Source of the DNA: Pseudorasbora parva
Taxonomy: Eukaryota > Chordata > Actinopteri > Cypriniformes > Gobionidae
NCBI RefSeq assembly: GCF_024679245.1
Contig: NC_090172.1
Location: 46,731,676-46,795,675 of the forward strand
Reading direction: 5' to 3'
Length of the DNA stretch: 64,000 nt
Numbering within the stretch: position 1 is the first letter of the stretch; each line of letters starts with the position of its first letter. A program made the translations under genes and the position numbers. The notes under the pieces are model-generated. The model saw nothing but the letters and a program-made list of their open reading frames with translations, ran no database searches and was not told where the DNA came from. Shown here piece after piece: positions 38,401 to 50,900 of this stretch.

Positions 38401-39606
38401 CTTACAGATCGCTCACTCGATCCTTGTAGCTAACGTTACCTTCACCATCTAAGTTGAAATGATAGTCATTTGACAAGGCTTCAAGTGAATTTGTTAAATA
38501 AAGATACATTTTTTTGAGAACTGAAGTATGATTATTTTGGAGCGGGTGAGTAGTAAACATGACACTGACTATTTTGAGTGGCTTCTACATTACTTTGTTT
38601 GCTAAATAAATCGACTTTTAAATCAGTACTCTACTGTCAAACTGTAACGTTACTGTACAAATAACATATTTACACGCTACCCAGTTCAGTTCGTGATTCA
38701 AAGTTAAGAAGCTATCATTGTAAAATCAATGTCAATGACAGATGGTATAGATGTGTTAGCTGTCATTGTCGTGCAGTGAAACAGCCAATCAGAGCAGAAT
38801 TCTGCATTAATATTCATGACCCTTCCAAATTAGGCAAAACAGAGCATTACATCCTAGGGACAATTTCTAGGGTTGTAAATGGACCTGTAAAACTGCATCT
38901 GGACAATTTTTGATCTTAGATATCAGCGTACAATTTAAAATATTGTTTAAAAAAATTCTAGGGCACCTTTACATATGGATATTTCTCTTACGCAAATGCA
39001 TCACTTCGCTGCAAAAGACTTTTATTAACCCCCTGGAGCCGTGTGGAGCAGTTATATGATGGACAGATGCACTTTTATGTACTTCAAAAATGACCCAACA
39101 GTCACTGCCATTATAACGCCCGGAAGAGCCAGGACATTTTTAATATAACTCTGATTGTATTTGTCTGAAAGAAGAATGCCTCGTATACCTGGGATGACTT
39201 TAGGGTGAGTAAATCATGGGGTAATTTTCATTTTTGGGTGAACTAACTCTTTAAAATTAAATTAAAATATAAATATTAGATGGAAAAACTTAAACAATTT
39301 TTTTTTTTAAATCGAAATTAAGAAATGTTGAAATGCTTAAATTACTAAACCTAAATCTGAAATAAAAATAAATTAATGCCAAATAGACAAAAAGCTAAAA
39401 AGAAATGTCAAAGCACATAACAAAATTGCTAAAATGTTATCAAAATATAAAAAAAAATAATAATAGTAATAAATCTTAACAAAATACTTAGGGTATAATT
39501 TAGTAAATAATACTTAACACTGCTCCTTTTCATTTAGTGTCTTGTTGAGGAACTAACTATTTTTTTTCTGTGATCTCTCTGCATCTCCCTCCCTCCCTCC
39601 CTCCCT

Positions 39607-39670
<64 letters not shown>

Positions 39671-42600
39671 CTCTGTCTCTGTTTCTCTCTCTGTCTCCTC
39701 TGTCTCTCTGTTTTTATGTAGATGCGCTTTATGCTTCTGTTCAGCCGGCAGGGGAAGCTACGACTCCAGAAATGGTACACGGCTACGGCTGAACGTGACA
39801 AAAAAAAGATGGTCAGAGAGCTCATGCAGGTGGTGCTGGCCAGAAAGCCCAAAATGTGTAGTTTCCTGGAATGGAGAGATCTGAAGATAGTCTACAAGAG
39901 GTAGAACACCACACATCCGTTTGATGTCTTTGTGAGACAGAAATGTCGGTTGCAAATGTTCCACTTTTCTCTGCTCTTCACATGCCCACAATAGGTGTAT
40001 TAAAAAAAAATGAAGTCCTGGTACACAGTTTGGCCTGTTGTTTTGGTTTGTTTTATGCTTTTTCTATAACTGTCTAGTGAAGCATACATCAATTCACATT
40101 ATTTTGAACAAATTACTAATTTAATGTGTCAATATTGAGGAGTGGAATTGTTTGAAACATCCACATAAATTATATCTATTTACCTAACACATACACTGAC
40201 TTGATTTATTAGTACCCTCTTGTGACCTCTCACAGTGTGTTTTCATATTATGTAATAAAATGATCTTTAATACTGCCATTGCACTAGACAAAAAAAGTTG
40301 TACTGGAGTGGTCATTGTTTTTTGCCACAAGGGGGCACTAACAGTAAAGCAGGCATGTTCTGTTATGTATGATGCATGTTTTTGTTTTTCACTTTAGCAC
40401 TGCATCTGATATGTTCTTGATTTGCCAGCTAGTTAATATCAGTGAGGTTTGGTTAAAGTGCCCCTATTATGCTATTTTAGAGGTCTCCTACAATAAGTTT
40501 ACATGCATCCAAGCCAAAGTTAAAAAAAAAACAGATTTTCCCATCATATAATATGCACACCACCTAATTTCTTAAAGGCCTTGTTTACACCTGGTACGAT
40601 GCTTTTTGGAGGGGAAAAGGGATTAATGTTAACACCCACCAATCTGCCAGATCTGTGGCGTGTATTGCCGTCACTCCTACCAGCCACTTTGGTGGGTTGT
40701 ATTTTATAGGCTGTACAATATATACAACCTCTGGCAAAAATAATTAAATTACCACACTTAGAGGATGTTCACCCAGCTTTATTACTTTTATAGGAAACAA
40801 ACAAATAAAGATCAAGTAGAGGAAAAAAGTATGGCATCATCAAGGGGAAAAAACATCACAGTTAGTACTTTGTTGCTCCTCCTCTGGCTTTTATGACAGC
40901 CTGAATCCTTTGATGGATTTCACTAATGAAAAACAATATTTCCCATCCATCTGGTTCCAACTTTCTCGAATAGCAGTTGACAGATCAGCTTTGCCTTGTC
41001 ATGGACCAGTTTTTTATTTTTATTTACACCACCATACATTTTCAATTACTGACTGTTTGCTGTTTTGGCCATGTCATTGAGTTGATATGCCTTTCCTAAA
41101 AAAAAATCTTAACTCTTTGTTCTGTGACGAGATGCATTGTCATCCTAAAAATTGACTTCATCACCAAAGCCATTTTCTATAGATGGAATGAGAAAGGTGT
41201 CTAAAATATCTATGTACATCTGTGCATTGACTGTTGAGGTAATGATTATCATCTCATGTCATACAACCATATATCATAAATGAGTTGTGAAAATTGATTG
41301 TTTTCTTCAGGCAGTCGTCTTTATATGTTTCATTAGAACGGTGCCAGACAAACGTTCATCATCTTGACCATTGCAGATTTGTAATGCATCACTGAATATC
41401 CCTTTCATCCAATCATCCACACTCCATGATTGCTTCTCCTTAGCCCATTGTAAGCTGTATTCTTCTGTTTGGGTATTAATGTTGGTTTTTGTTTGGCTTT
41501 TGTATAGGTAAAATCTGTCACAAACGTTGACTCCAGTTTCCGCCCATTTGTTTTGATGTGCAGTTTCAAGGCATATTGCTTTGTTTTCCATCCTAACCTT
41601 TTGACATCTTCCTTGGTCTGCCTGTGTGTTTCCTTAATATAATTTCTTTTATAACCTTACCATTTATTTTATACTTGCACCACATTTTTTCAACACAGCT
41701 GACTGGGAGCAACAAGGTTCTTTGGCCACACTCCGTGTTGAAATTCCTTGTTGAAGGAGTTTTATAATCCTGTCCATTGTTCCAACTGACAACTCTCGTT
41801 GGGGCCATGTTTCCTTTCAATTTATATTTGTTTATATTTGTTGAAATTAAAAGATGATTCCATTTTTTTCCCTTTATTTAATCTGGAAAAAGACATGCCA
41901 TTAATATATGAAGTGCCAGTTTCATTAAGCCAGAATGTTAAGCTATTGAACAACATTTTTGTTTCATATCTGTGATTTTTGTTTGCTATAAAATAAAAAA
42001 TCTGGGTGAACATCCTCTACATGTGGTGATTCCATAATTGTTTGCCAGGGCTTGTACATTTTTAAATTGTTCAACTTTTTATTTTAAACAGGGCACCTGA
42101 GTAATAAACCAAGTGCAATGTAGTGTTGTCAAAAATATACATTTTTCAATATACTGTATATTGATACTGAAATATCTTCATATTTCCAGCAGAATAGATA
42201 CATGATACCAGGTGTGCTTTCTCACTCTCTTGTTCATCTCTCCAACAGGAAGTTGATGCACAAACCCGCTTCCCCTCACTCACTTTTTGTATTTGCTCCA
42301 GATGAATACTGTTGGTGTTACAAGCTTTTCATTTGTGTGGGATTGCTCATTCCCACAGATTTTGTGCTCCCACTCAAAGTGTGTGCACACAAAGCCACCT
42401 ATCAGTACTAAATGTAGTTGTTTTTTTTTTTGTGCTGCTTATTGACCTCAAACACGAACAAAATAATGTTAAAATGCCGGTCTGGGCGAGTATTCAGGTA
42501 ACTACAGTCAATTATGTCTTAAGTTAATGTAAAGTTAGGAATATTAGGCTGCTGTCACTTTAAGACCTGATGCTCTGATCCATTGTACTGTTACACGTGT

Positions 42601-44941
42601 ACATATACGTGTGTATATGGCAGGTTTCTTCTGTGGTATCAATTTTAAAAATTGTGGCTAGTAACTACAACAGGTTATTATATTATATTATATTATATTA
42701 TATTATATTATATTATATTATATTATATTATATTATATTATATTATATTAATCAGCCTTCCTCAGGTCCGGCATATTTATAAGCGGCTTAATTCAATCAA
42801 CAGAATAAAAAACAAAAATTATAACATTTTATCCATGCACACAGTGTCTGTGTGGGTTCAAACAACGAAAGAGGTGTCTTGTTGAAGAATTTTAAGGTTC
42901 ACGTGGGAGAGCTTAGTTAGACACATCTACATCCCTTCAAGGCCCAACCGGAAGCATATTATATTATATTATATTATATTATTAATTATATTATATTATA
43001 TTAATTATATTATATACAGATCAGATTTCAGAATTAACTGTAGCAGAATTCATTTTACAAATCGAATTTTACAATACATTGTACATTTACAAATGAACTG
43101 TTCGGCCACCGAACCGCCAGGACAATGTTCAATGAAGTTTTAAGAAAGACTGTTCTTCTGGCCAAGAATAATGACTAGTGTTTACAGTACAAAAGCATGT
43201 AGCAACATCAACCGTTTAAGTGACTTTGATTTGTGAGCCGCAAACACAGAGACATTTAAGAGTTTAATAAATGAAAATGAAATAAACCACAGGTGAATAA
43301 ATGAAAATATAAAAGAGAGACGAACAAAGAATGGCAAGATTTATAGTGTTAACCACAACCTACTGGGCAGCTTCAGAGAATCAAAATCACCTCCTTAAAA
43401 AGGGGTTAAAGCTTAGAGACACATTTAAAGATTGATGAAACGGTTACTTGCATTGGCTTTTTTTGTGCTGAGCAAGAGTCTGGGTGCGTGTGAAATATGG
43501 AGATTCTTGATGAGTTTGTTAGGAGTGAATTTTAAATATATAATATAATATTTATTTCAGATTTAATTTAATTCCCAAATTATAATAACCCTGGTTTATA
43601 TGCTTGCTTGTTTGTTTGTGTTTTTGGTTAGTTTACTTGATTGACTGCATATACACCATTACAATTTGTGTGTGTGGGTGTGTAGGTATGCCAGTCTATA
43701 TTTCTGCTGTGCTGTGGAGGAGCAGGACAATGAGCTGATTACCCTGGAGGTCATCCATCGCTTTGTGGAGCTGCTGGATAAGTACTTTGGCAGTGTGAGT
43801 CATTCCTCGCCACCACCCCTCTTTCATCTGGCCTCTCTATTTCTCTCCTCCTTTCTCGCTATTTCATACCTCACATCACAGCAACCCAAAACCTGTGAAA
43901 TTCTCGTTACTTTCTCATCCTTTTTGCTTTTTTGTCTATCCACTCCTCTGCTTTTTATCCTCCACTATTTGTCCCATGTCTGTTTTTCTCTGTACATGCC
44001 AGATGACTTTTGAACATTCTGTTTTTTTCATCAGAGAATCCTGATAAATATGATTTCCACAAAAATATTAGGCAGCACAACCATTTTCAACATTGATAGT
44101 TATGTTGAAATAATGTTTCTAGAGCACCAAGCAGCAATATTAAAATGATTTCTGAAATATAACACTGAAAACAGCTATTTTAATTTTAGTAATATTTCAC
44201 AATCTTTACTGTATGTTTCATCAAATAAATGCAGCCTTGGTGATCATACGAGACTTCCATCAAAAACAACAAATCTAGCCGGCCACATACTTTTTAATGG
44301 TTGTGTATAAAAATGAATATTCTATCACAGTGGATATTTCTAATTTGGCATTTTTATGAAAGAATGCTGATTAAATAATAGGCATATAGCAGCTGCATTA
44401 TTCTGATTTCTAGAAACTGTAATTTTGTGACACATTCACAACTGGATTATTTTCATATTCTTGTGCACGTAAACAAGATAGTTTCTAATGTATATGCTTT
44501 GTGTGCGTATTGTTCAAAATGCAGGTTTGTGAGCTTGACATCATTTTTAACTTTGAAAAAGCTTACTTTATTCTGGACGAGTTTCTAATGGGGGGAGAAA
44601 TTCAGGACACATCCAAGAAGAGCGTGCTCAAGGCCATCGAACAGGCCGACCTTCTACAAGAGGTGTGTGTGTATGCATGCATGTTATTTTTGATTTCTTG
44701 AAAGTTGTTTGCATGGAAAAGTCTAATAATGTTACTTTAATTCTGTTGTTGTGACTCCTTTTTTATATATACTCACAACTTTTCCTTTGAGTATTGCGCA
44801 TTGTAAGGCGGCAAGTTAAATAATCATTGCATTGTGTAATGTACACTGTGAGGACGCCTCAATGGAAACCCCTGTCTCCTTTTCTCCGGACAGGAGGATG
44901 AGTCACCCAGGAGCGTCCTAGAGGAGATGGGGCTGGCCTAG
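35472..44941 (+). CDS. ap1s1: AP-1 complex subunit sigma-1A
   Basis: Small sigma chain of the clathrin adaptor AP-1, which sorts cargo between the trans-Golgi network and endosomes and helps bind dileucine signals. Exons: 35472-35474 (the start codon only, then donor gtaagt), 39722-39900, 43686-43794, 44525-44662 and 44894-44941. They join in frame to 158 residues, exactly the human length. Exon 2 opens with a second ATG, giving [20 protein letters not shown]. Later segments [59 protein letters not shown] and the end [12 protein letters not shown] make it sigma-1A and not sigma-1B or -1C. No key residue looks changed. Introns 1 and 2 hold transposons and simple repeats. If exon 1 were skipped, translation could still start at the second Met. 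Confidence 0.97.
35475..37365. other. ap1s1 intron 1, first part
   Basis: Ordinary intronic sequence. No exon, RNA gene or repeat was recognised in it. Confidence 0.5.
37366..39255. mobile_element. Angel-related MITE split by a nested element (ap1s1 intron 1)
   Basis: Left end AAAGGGTTAGTTCAGC at 37366, right end TTTTTGGGTGAACTAACTCTTT finishing at about 39254. The two halves are separated by a 1.47-kb insertion at 37498-38969. A related uninterrupted copy at 24571-25045 shows the empty site: 'aaacattataaagtaaatt' there matches the joined flanks here on the opposite strand. Confidence 0.7.
37498..38969. mobile_element. Non-autonomous DNA element with AAGGTGCCCTAGAAT ends, nested
   Basis: Terminal inverted repeats AAGGTGCCCTAGAAT (37498-37512) and ATTCTAGGGCACCTT (38955-38969) are perfect over 15 bp, with TA on both sides (37496-37497 and 38970-38971). 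The 1472-bp interior has no transposase; a 139-codon frame at 37615-38034 has no recognised homology. The TA target suggests Tc1/mariner-type mobilisation. Confidence 0.75.
39586..39666. repeat. (CCCT)n(CT)n polypyrimidine tract before ap1s1 exon 2
   Basis: Tetranucleotide then dinucleotide repeat, followed by more pyrimidine up to the acceptor at 39720-39721. It ends 55 bp from the splice site, so length changes could affect the branch point and pyrimidine tract of intron 1. Confidence 0.9.
40725..42054 (-). mobile_element. Tc1-like transposon, 1.33 kb, inactive (ap1s1 intron 2)
   Basis: Terminal inverted repeats: left CAACCTCTGGCAAA, right the reverse complement of CAAGCCCTGGCAAA. Both continue to a shared AGAGGATGTTCACCCAG box near the inner edge. 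TA flanks both sides (40723-40724 and 42055-42056). Length, target and layout are those of fish Tc1 elements. The transposase on the minus strand is broken. Confidence 0.85.
41307..41820 (-). pseudogene. Broken Tc1-like transposase
   Basis: Two minus-strand open segments in different frames, 41593-41820 and 41307-41591. The first ends with GRPRK, the nuclear-localisation/linker motif between the DNA-binding and catalytic parts of Tc1 transposases. The second has [20 protein letters not shown], resembling the W-[ST]-x-DW-x-x-[VI]-x-[FW]-S-D region before the second catalytic Asp. Frame changes, and the decayed sequence in 40850-41300, mean no functional protein can be made from this copy. Confidence 0.65.
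42675..42751. repeat. (TATTA)n microsatellite in ap1s1 intron 2
   Basis: About 15 pentanucleotide units. A second, imperfect cluster of the same unit lies 200 bp downstream at 42956-43014. Confidence 0.95.
44020..44310 (-). repeat. Abundant cyprinid dispersed repeat, copy 3 (ap1s1 intron 3)
   Basis: Reverse complement of the family at 23165-23400 and 24175-24480: 'cagccttggtgatcata', 'gaaatatgattt'-like words and 'aaaacagctattttaattttagtaatatttcaca'. It ends near 'catactttttaatgg'. It is non-coding. Confidence 0.65.
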
Positions 44942-46033
44942 AAATAGTTTCCAATGCAGTCAAGACAGATGGTAAATTTCGGTACTACTGCGACATGTTA
45001 AGAGAAGTTTGCAAGTGGGTCCAAAGGAAGGGAGGAGAAAAGGGGAATAAAAGAGGGTAGCCGGGTTAATTTTGGTACTACTGAGATCAGCATGTGATTG
45101 TATTTCAATTCCAACCTTTTTTTGTCTTTTACATTTTAAAATGGCTGCCTAGCTGGCAACTCCTCTTTCTTAAGAGACAATATAGAAAGAGAGTTGCATT
45201 TGAATTTGGCAATCAGAAACCTATTTAGAAACCATTTGAACAGGTCATGCAATCTCAGCTTTTAGTTTTATTTCAGAGAATGATTTATCGTTACATTGAT
45301 CAAGTGATCTGCTTTGGAAAAGCTACCTGTAGTAGATAACCTCAAATTGAATCTTCCTAAATGCCATTACTATACATCTACTGTAGCTGCTCAGGAAACA
45401 ATGACATTGACCATCCAGCCATGTTTATTTGTGTGAAATGCAAATATTTGTACTTGTACCACTTTAAATTAAGTGCTATGGACCATAAGTAAATATTCTA
45501 ATGGTTTTTTTTTCTAATGGATCGATTTTATGGATATATTCACTAAATGGGAGGAATATTAAATAGACCTTTTAAATGGCTGCAATACTGAATGGACTAT
45601 ATTGTGTGGTCTATTCATTCTGTCCCTTGAGCCACAGTAGTAAAATGTCTGAATGTGCATCTTACTTTGAGAAAAGGGCACTGAATCTCAACCACAATAT
45701 GGCGCTGAAGCTCTTTCTTGTTTATCTTGGTCTACATCCTGCTTTCCAAAGACGTGTTTCTGACTGTAAGCATGGTGTTGGAGTTGTAATAAGTAAGGGA
45801 GTATTTGTAGCTCGTTTCAGATTTTAAAAAAAGAGGGCTTTGATATTTAAGTGTGATGTATTTACATAGCTTTTTAAACGTGGTGTGAAATAAGGGACTA
45901 TTTTGAGATTAACTGTTTCTTTTTATTTTTAAACAATTGAATAATTCAGCATGAGGGCATGTTTTTCCCTGTGTAAAATCTGTCAGGTAACCAAAACAGA
46001 ATAATGTGTGAATGTAATTTTATAAATAATAAA
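44942..46033 (+). other. ap1s1: ap1s1 3' UTR to its poly(A) signal
   Basis: AATAAA at 46028-46033 is the first strong signal after the stop codon, giving a 3' UTR of about 1.1 kb. An 83-codon frame at 45576 lies inside it and looks fortuitous. Confidence 0.55.
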
Positions 46034-47603
46034 ACGGTTTTAGTCTAAACTTCCAAGTACAATGACTTTTTTTTTTCTCATCTGTCTTCACGTTCTAGTT
46101 CAGCATAATCAATTATTTTTTTTAATGATGAAACCTTATTCCAAATGACAGCAGTAACAGTTTATAGAGAACTTGCAGACCTTTTTTCATGTCTGTTTGC
46201 TTGATATTTCGACATCGGTCATGGCGTGACCTCTGATGGTATAATGTTTGCATCCTCAAACAAAAAAGACGGATGCTTTGTCAGGAATGTATTATTATTT
46301 GTTTGTGTGTGTCTGTGGAAGATAAAGAGTGCTAGAGAGAGAGAGAGACAGAGAGAGAGAGAGCGCGCGATTGAGTATGTAAGTGGATGAGTCACCAGTC
46401 GGTCGTTTGTGACAGTGGTGCAGTGAAGCCGACTGCACCACCATTGTGGCAAGAAACAGACAATGGAGTGATGGAAAAGTAGAAAAAGAGATTACAGGCG
46501 AAGACACAACATGTCCATATAATGAAAACAGACAGGCTTTTAGAGGAAAGAGATGTTAATAAAATCAGTGATAATTAAAAAGATGGAAGTCACAACACCA
46601 CAGATAGTAAAGACGCACCCAAAACATGTTTTCATTTTCGTGTGAGCTAATATTTTCCTTTGGTTATATAGATTAGTTGCTTTTTCAACATCACTTTAGC
46701 TTCATCCCTCATGTTTTTCAATATTTGTTTGTGTTTCTTTACCTTTGTTAAGGATTTATGACAACATAAATCTTTTGCCTGTTGTGTTTTTCACCGTCAT
46801 CAGTGTGTAGGTGTCAAACGGTTTGACCCACAGCATGATTGCAGCCCTCCCTCCTTTTTCTAAATATAAACTCAGCTGTTGTTCAGAGTGTCTTCCTTTA
46901 TCTCCTCTGAGTGGAGATGGACAGGAGACAGTTTCTAGGGACCTTGTCATGTGCCCTTCAGCTTTTCCACCCTCCTGTCAACTGCATTTCTGCAGTACTT
47001 AGTGACTAATTGTGTATCCTGTGGTTTTTCATGCAAATGCAGTATGTCTTCCTCTTTTTAATGGATGTTTGATTATAATGCTTGTTTATAATTCCACTAA
47101 TGTGTTTTTCTTAAAATGTGTCTTTATGTCATGAATTCTGTCTGTTTATGTTATTCTCCTTTAAATATGCAGTTTAAAGGGTTATTAAGTTTTAGGGTCA
47201 TACATTTTTTCTGTAAAAATGAACAAACATGCAGTTAATTAAGTGTGCCTAAAACAAAAATGTATATTCAATGCATAGATATATTTAAAGGACTATATTA
47301 TGTGCCAGCGTCTTTACTGTAAAATTATCTACTTGGGGTAACTGCTTGTTGCTCTTAAAGGGGCTATTCACCATTTACTCACCCTCATGTCGTTTTAAAC
47401 CTGTATGATTGTCTTTCTTCTGTGGAGCATAATAGCGGTTTTAGTTACCATTGATTTCCATTGTATGCACACAAGAAAACCCAGACATTTCTCAAAGCAT
47501 CTTTTACCACAGAAGAAAGAAACTCATACAAGTTTAACACACCAAAGTAAGTATGATGGGGCGATACCTATCAAGTAATATTCTGGTTCCAAAACAATTA
47601 TCG
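46034..47603. other. Spacer between ap1s1 and the retrotransposon
   Basis: Contains a short (GA)n stretch at 46335-46364 and an Angel-like MITE remnant at 47345-47535. No gene was recognised. Confidence 0.5.
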
Positions 47604-47608
47604 CTTAT

Positions 47609-47985
47609 TGTAGCAAGTTCGATATAGTAAGGAAGGAAGTGGACACGGGTCGGCTGGACTGTTGATGCGTATCTTTATTTTCTCTTTCTCAATGTCAATA
47701 ACACACTTCTTCGTGTGTTCTCAGTCAAACTCATAAGCAACAATAACTTCCGGTTCGCGGCACTTCCGGCTTCCGGGTAAACTCAGTCTCTGTGTTCTCG
47801 CACCAACAGTCCGACTCTCTCTCTCCCCGGTCTCCGGTTCCGCTGGTGTTTTATCCCGTCTCCGCGCTCATTACTGGAACAAGAGACAGGTGTTATTGAT
47901 CTGCGTCCAACCCACTCACTTACCGCTCGTCCCGCGGCCCTCTCTCCCGCTGCAGACCTCGCTGAACCACGCCCCCCTTGTCACA
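47609..47985 (-). repeat. 3' LTR of the retrotransposon (in element orientation)
   Basis: 377 bp. It differs from the other LTR at about four places (a T/A change and a 2-base indel near 47640, one G/A near 47754, one T/C near 47981). The pol stop codon overlaps its first bases. Confidence 0.93.
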
Positions 47986-50900
47986 TACCCCCACCGCCCG
48001 ACTCAGGCCGGGGAGCCGTCCGGCCTGCAGCCCCCCCCCCCCCCCCCCCCCCATTTCTGGAGAGGAAATCGGCCACAGCCATCTGAGCACCCGGCCTGTG
48101 GACCACCTTGAACTTAAACGGCTGAAGAGCCAGATACCAACGGGTGATCCGCGCGTTGGTATCCTTCATGCGGTGGAGCCATTGGAGAGGAGCGTGGTCC
48201 GAACAGAGAGTGAACTCCCGCCCCAGGAGGTAATAGCGGAGAGTGAGAACGGCCCATCTGATGGCCAAACACTCCTTTTCTATGGTGCTGTACTTAGCTT
48301 CCCTCTTGGAGAGCTTACGGCTAATGTACAGCACCGGCCGCTCTCCCCCCTCCACCTCCTGGGCCAGGACTGCGCCCAGCCCCCTGTCCGACGCGTCAGT
48401 CTGCAACAAGAAAGGGAGAGAAAAGTCAGAGGAGTGTAAGAGCGGCCCGCCACATAGAGCAGCCTTTACTTGGGTAAAAGCCTGTTTACACGGCTCCGTC
48501 CACTGGACCGTATCTGGTAGCCCCTTTCTAGTAAGATCAGTCAAAGGGCTGGTGAGGTCCGAATAATTTGGTATAAACCGTCTATAATATCCCGCCAGCC
48601 CCAAAAACTGTCTTACCTCCTTTTTGGTCTTGGGCCTCGGACAGGTTGCAATTGCGGCAGTCTTATCAATTTGGGGACGCACCTGCCCATGACCCAAGTG
48701 GAAGCCCAGATACCTTACTTCCACCCGCCCAATCGCACACTTCTTCGGATTGGCCGTGAGCCCCGCTCTCCTCAGCGACCTCAGGACCGCCCTCACATGC
48801 TGCATATGCCGCTGCCAATCGTGACTATAAATCACTATGTCATCCAGGTACGCAGCAGCATATGCAGCATGGGGACGCAAAATCCTATCCATGAGTCGCT
48901 GGAAGGTTGCGGGCGCCCCTAACAAGCCGAAAGGAAGCGTGACAAATTGGTGTAATCCAAACGGCGTGGTGAAAGCTGTTTTTTCTTTGGACAATGGAGA
49001 CAAGGGGATCTGCCAATAGCCCTTTGTTAAGTCCAGTGTCGAATAAAATCGAGCCGTACCTAACCGATCAAGCAACTCGTCAACCCGCGGCATTGGATAC
49101 GCGTCGAACTTCGACACAGCGTTCACCTTGCGGTAGTCCACACAGAACCTGACCGAGCCGTCTGTTTTGGGGACCAAAACTATCGGGCTCGCCCAGTCAC
49201 TGTTGGACTCCTCGATTACTCCCATGTCGAGCATTGCGCCTAATTCTTCCTGAACTACTTTTTTCTTGTGTTCAGGCAAGCGATACGGCCGGCTGCGAAC
49301 TACCACGCCCGGCTCGGTCTCGATATGGTGCTGAATCAAGTCGGTACGTCCCGGTAGGGGCGAGAACACGTCAGCGAATTCCGCCTGCAATTTCGATAAG
49401 TCTGCGAGTTGTAACGGTGAGAGGTGATCTCCCCCAGGGGCCAACGCGACTGATTGTGCTTTAATGCTCGCCTCTGGCCCGAGATCATCCTCTCCCCCGA
49501 TCACCGTTGCCAACAACACCGATTCCACCTCATTCCATTTTTTTAGCAGATTGAGGTGGTATATTTGACGTGCCCCGTTCCTATCGGATCGTATCACTTC
49601 ATAATCGAGCTCTCCTATCTGCCGTGCGACCTCAAACGGCCCCTGCCACTTTGACATTAATTTTGAGCTCGACGTTGGGAGTAGAACGAGCACTTTCTCT
49701 CCCGGTGTGAATTTGCGTAGTTTAGTACCCCTGTTATATGACCGGCTCTGGCGGTCCTGGGCTTGCAACAAATTCTCCCTAGATAGCCGCCCCAATGTGT
49801 GGAGTTTTGTTCGCAAGTCCATGACGTACTGAATTTCGTTTTTGGCCAACGAAGGCCCCTCCTCCCAAGTTTCTCGTAGGACGTCCAGCACCCCCCGTGG
49901 CTGTCGACCGTAGAGAAGCTCGAAGGGGGAAAACCCCGTGGAGGCTTGCGGGACCTCGCGCACAGCAAATAAGAGGGGTTCTAACCATCGATCCCAATTT
50001 TTGGCGTCTTCCTGTACGAATTTACGGATCATGGATTTAAGAGTGCGATTAAATCGTTCGACCAAGCCGTCTGTTTGTGGGTGATAGACGCTGGTTCGAA
50101 TGGATTTAATGCCCAATAATCCGTACAATTCGCTTAACGTGCGTGACATAAACGCCGTGCCTTGATCAGTGAGGATTTCTTTCGGAATCCCCACCCGGGA
50201 GATTAAACGAAACAGTGCGTCCGCAACACTCTTCGCCGAGATGTTGCGGAGAGCCACTGCTTCCGGATATCGTGTTGCGTAGTCCACGATAACTAGCGCA
50301 AAACGATGTCCGCGTGCGGATCGCTCTAATGGCCCGATGAGGTCCATCGCAATTCTCTCGAAGGGGACCTGCATTAATGGTAGGGGGCGCAATGGCGCTT
50401 TTGGGGCGGCCTGTGGGTTCACCAACTGACATTCAGGACAAGACGCGCACCACCTGCGCACATTGTCATGAATGCCTGGCCAAAAAAATCGGGTCATTAA
50501 ACGATTCAGCGTGGCCGCCTGTCCCAGGTGGCCCGCCATCGGGTTAGAGTGAGCCGCCTGGAAAAGCATTTCCCGGCAGCTCTTTGGTACTAACAACTGG
50601 GTTGTATCTAGCTTTGTCTGAGTGTCTTGGGTCACTCGATACAACCGATCCTTAATTATGGCAAAATAAGGATACGTGACGGGCACTGCGGGTTGGAGGG
50701 ACTGACCGTCGATAGTGCGGACCTGTTGGAAAGCATGCTTAAGAGTCTCATCTTGGGACTGCTCCAGAGGGAAGTCATCGCGGTCCGAGAGAATCAGTCT
50801 CTCAACCCCGCTCGGTTCCCCTGAAGCTGTTCCCAAGGGTCCCGTATCAGTCTCGCCAACCTGCACTCGCACCGCCCCGTTCCTAGCCTTGTTTCCCCAA

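Noticed and set aside
45576..45827. 83-codon frame downstream of ap1s1
   Set aside because: Lies in the 3' UTR, with no homology and no sign of separate expression.
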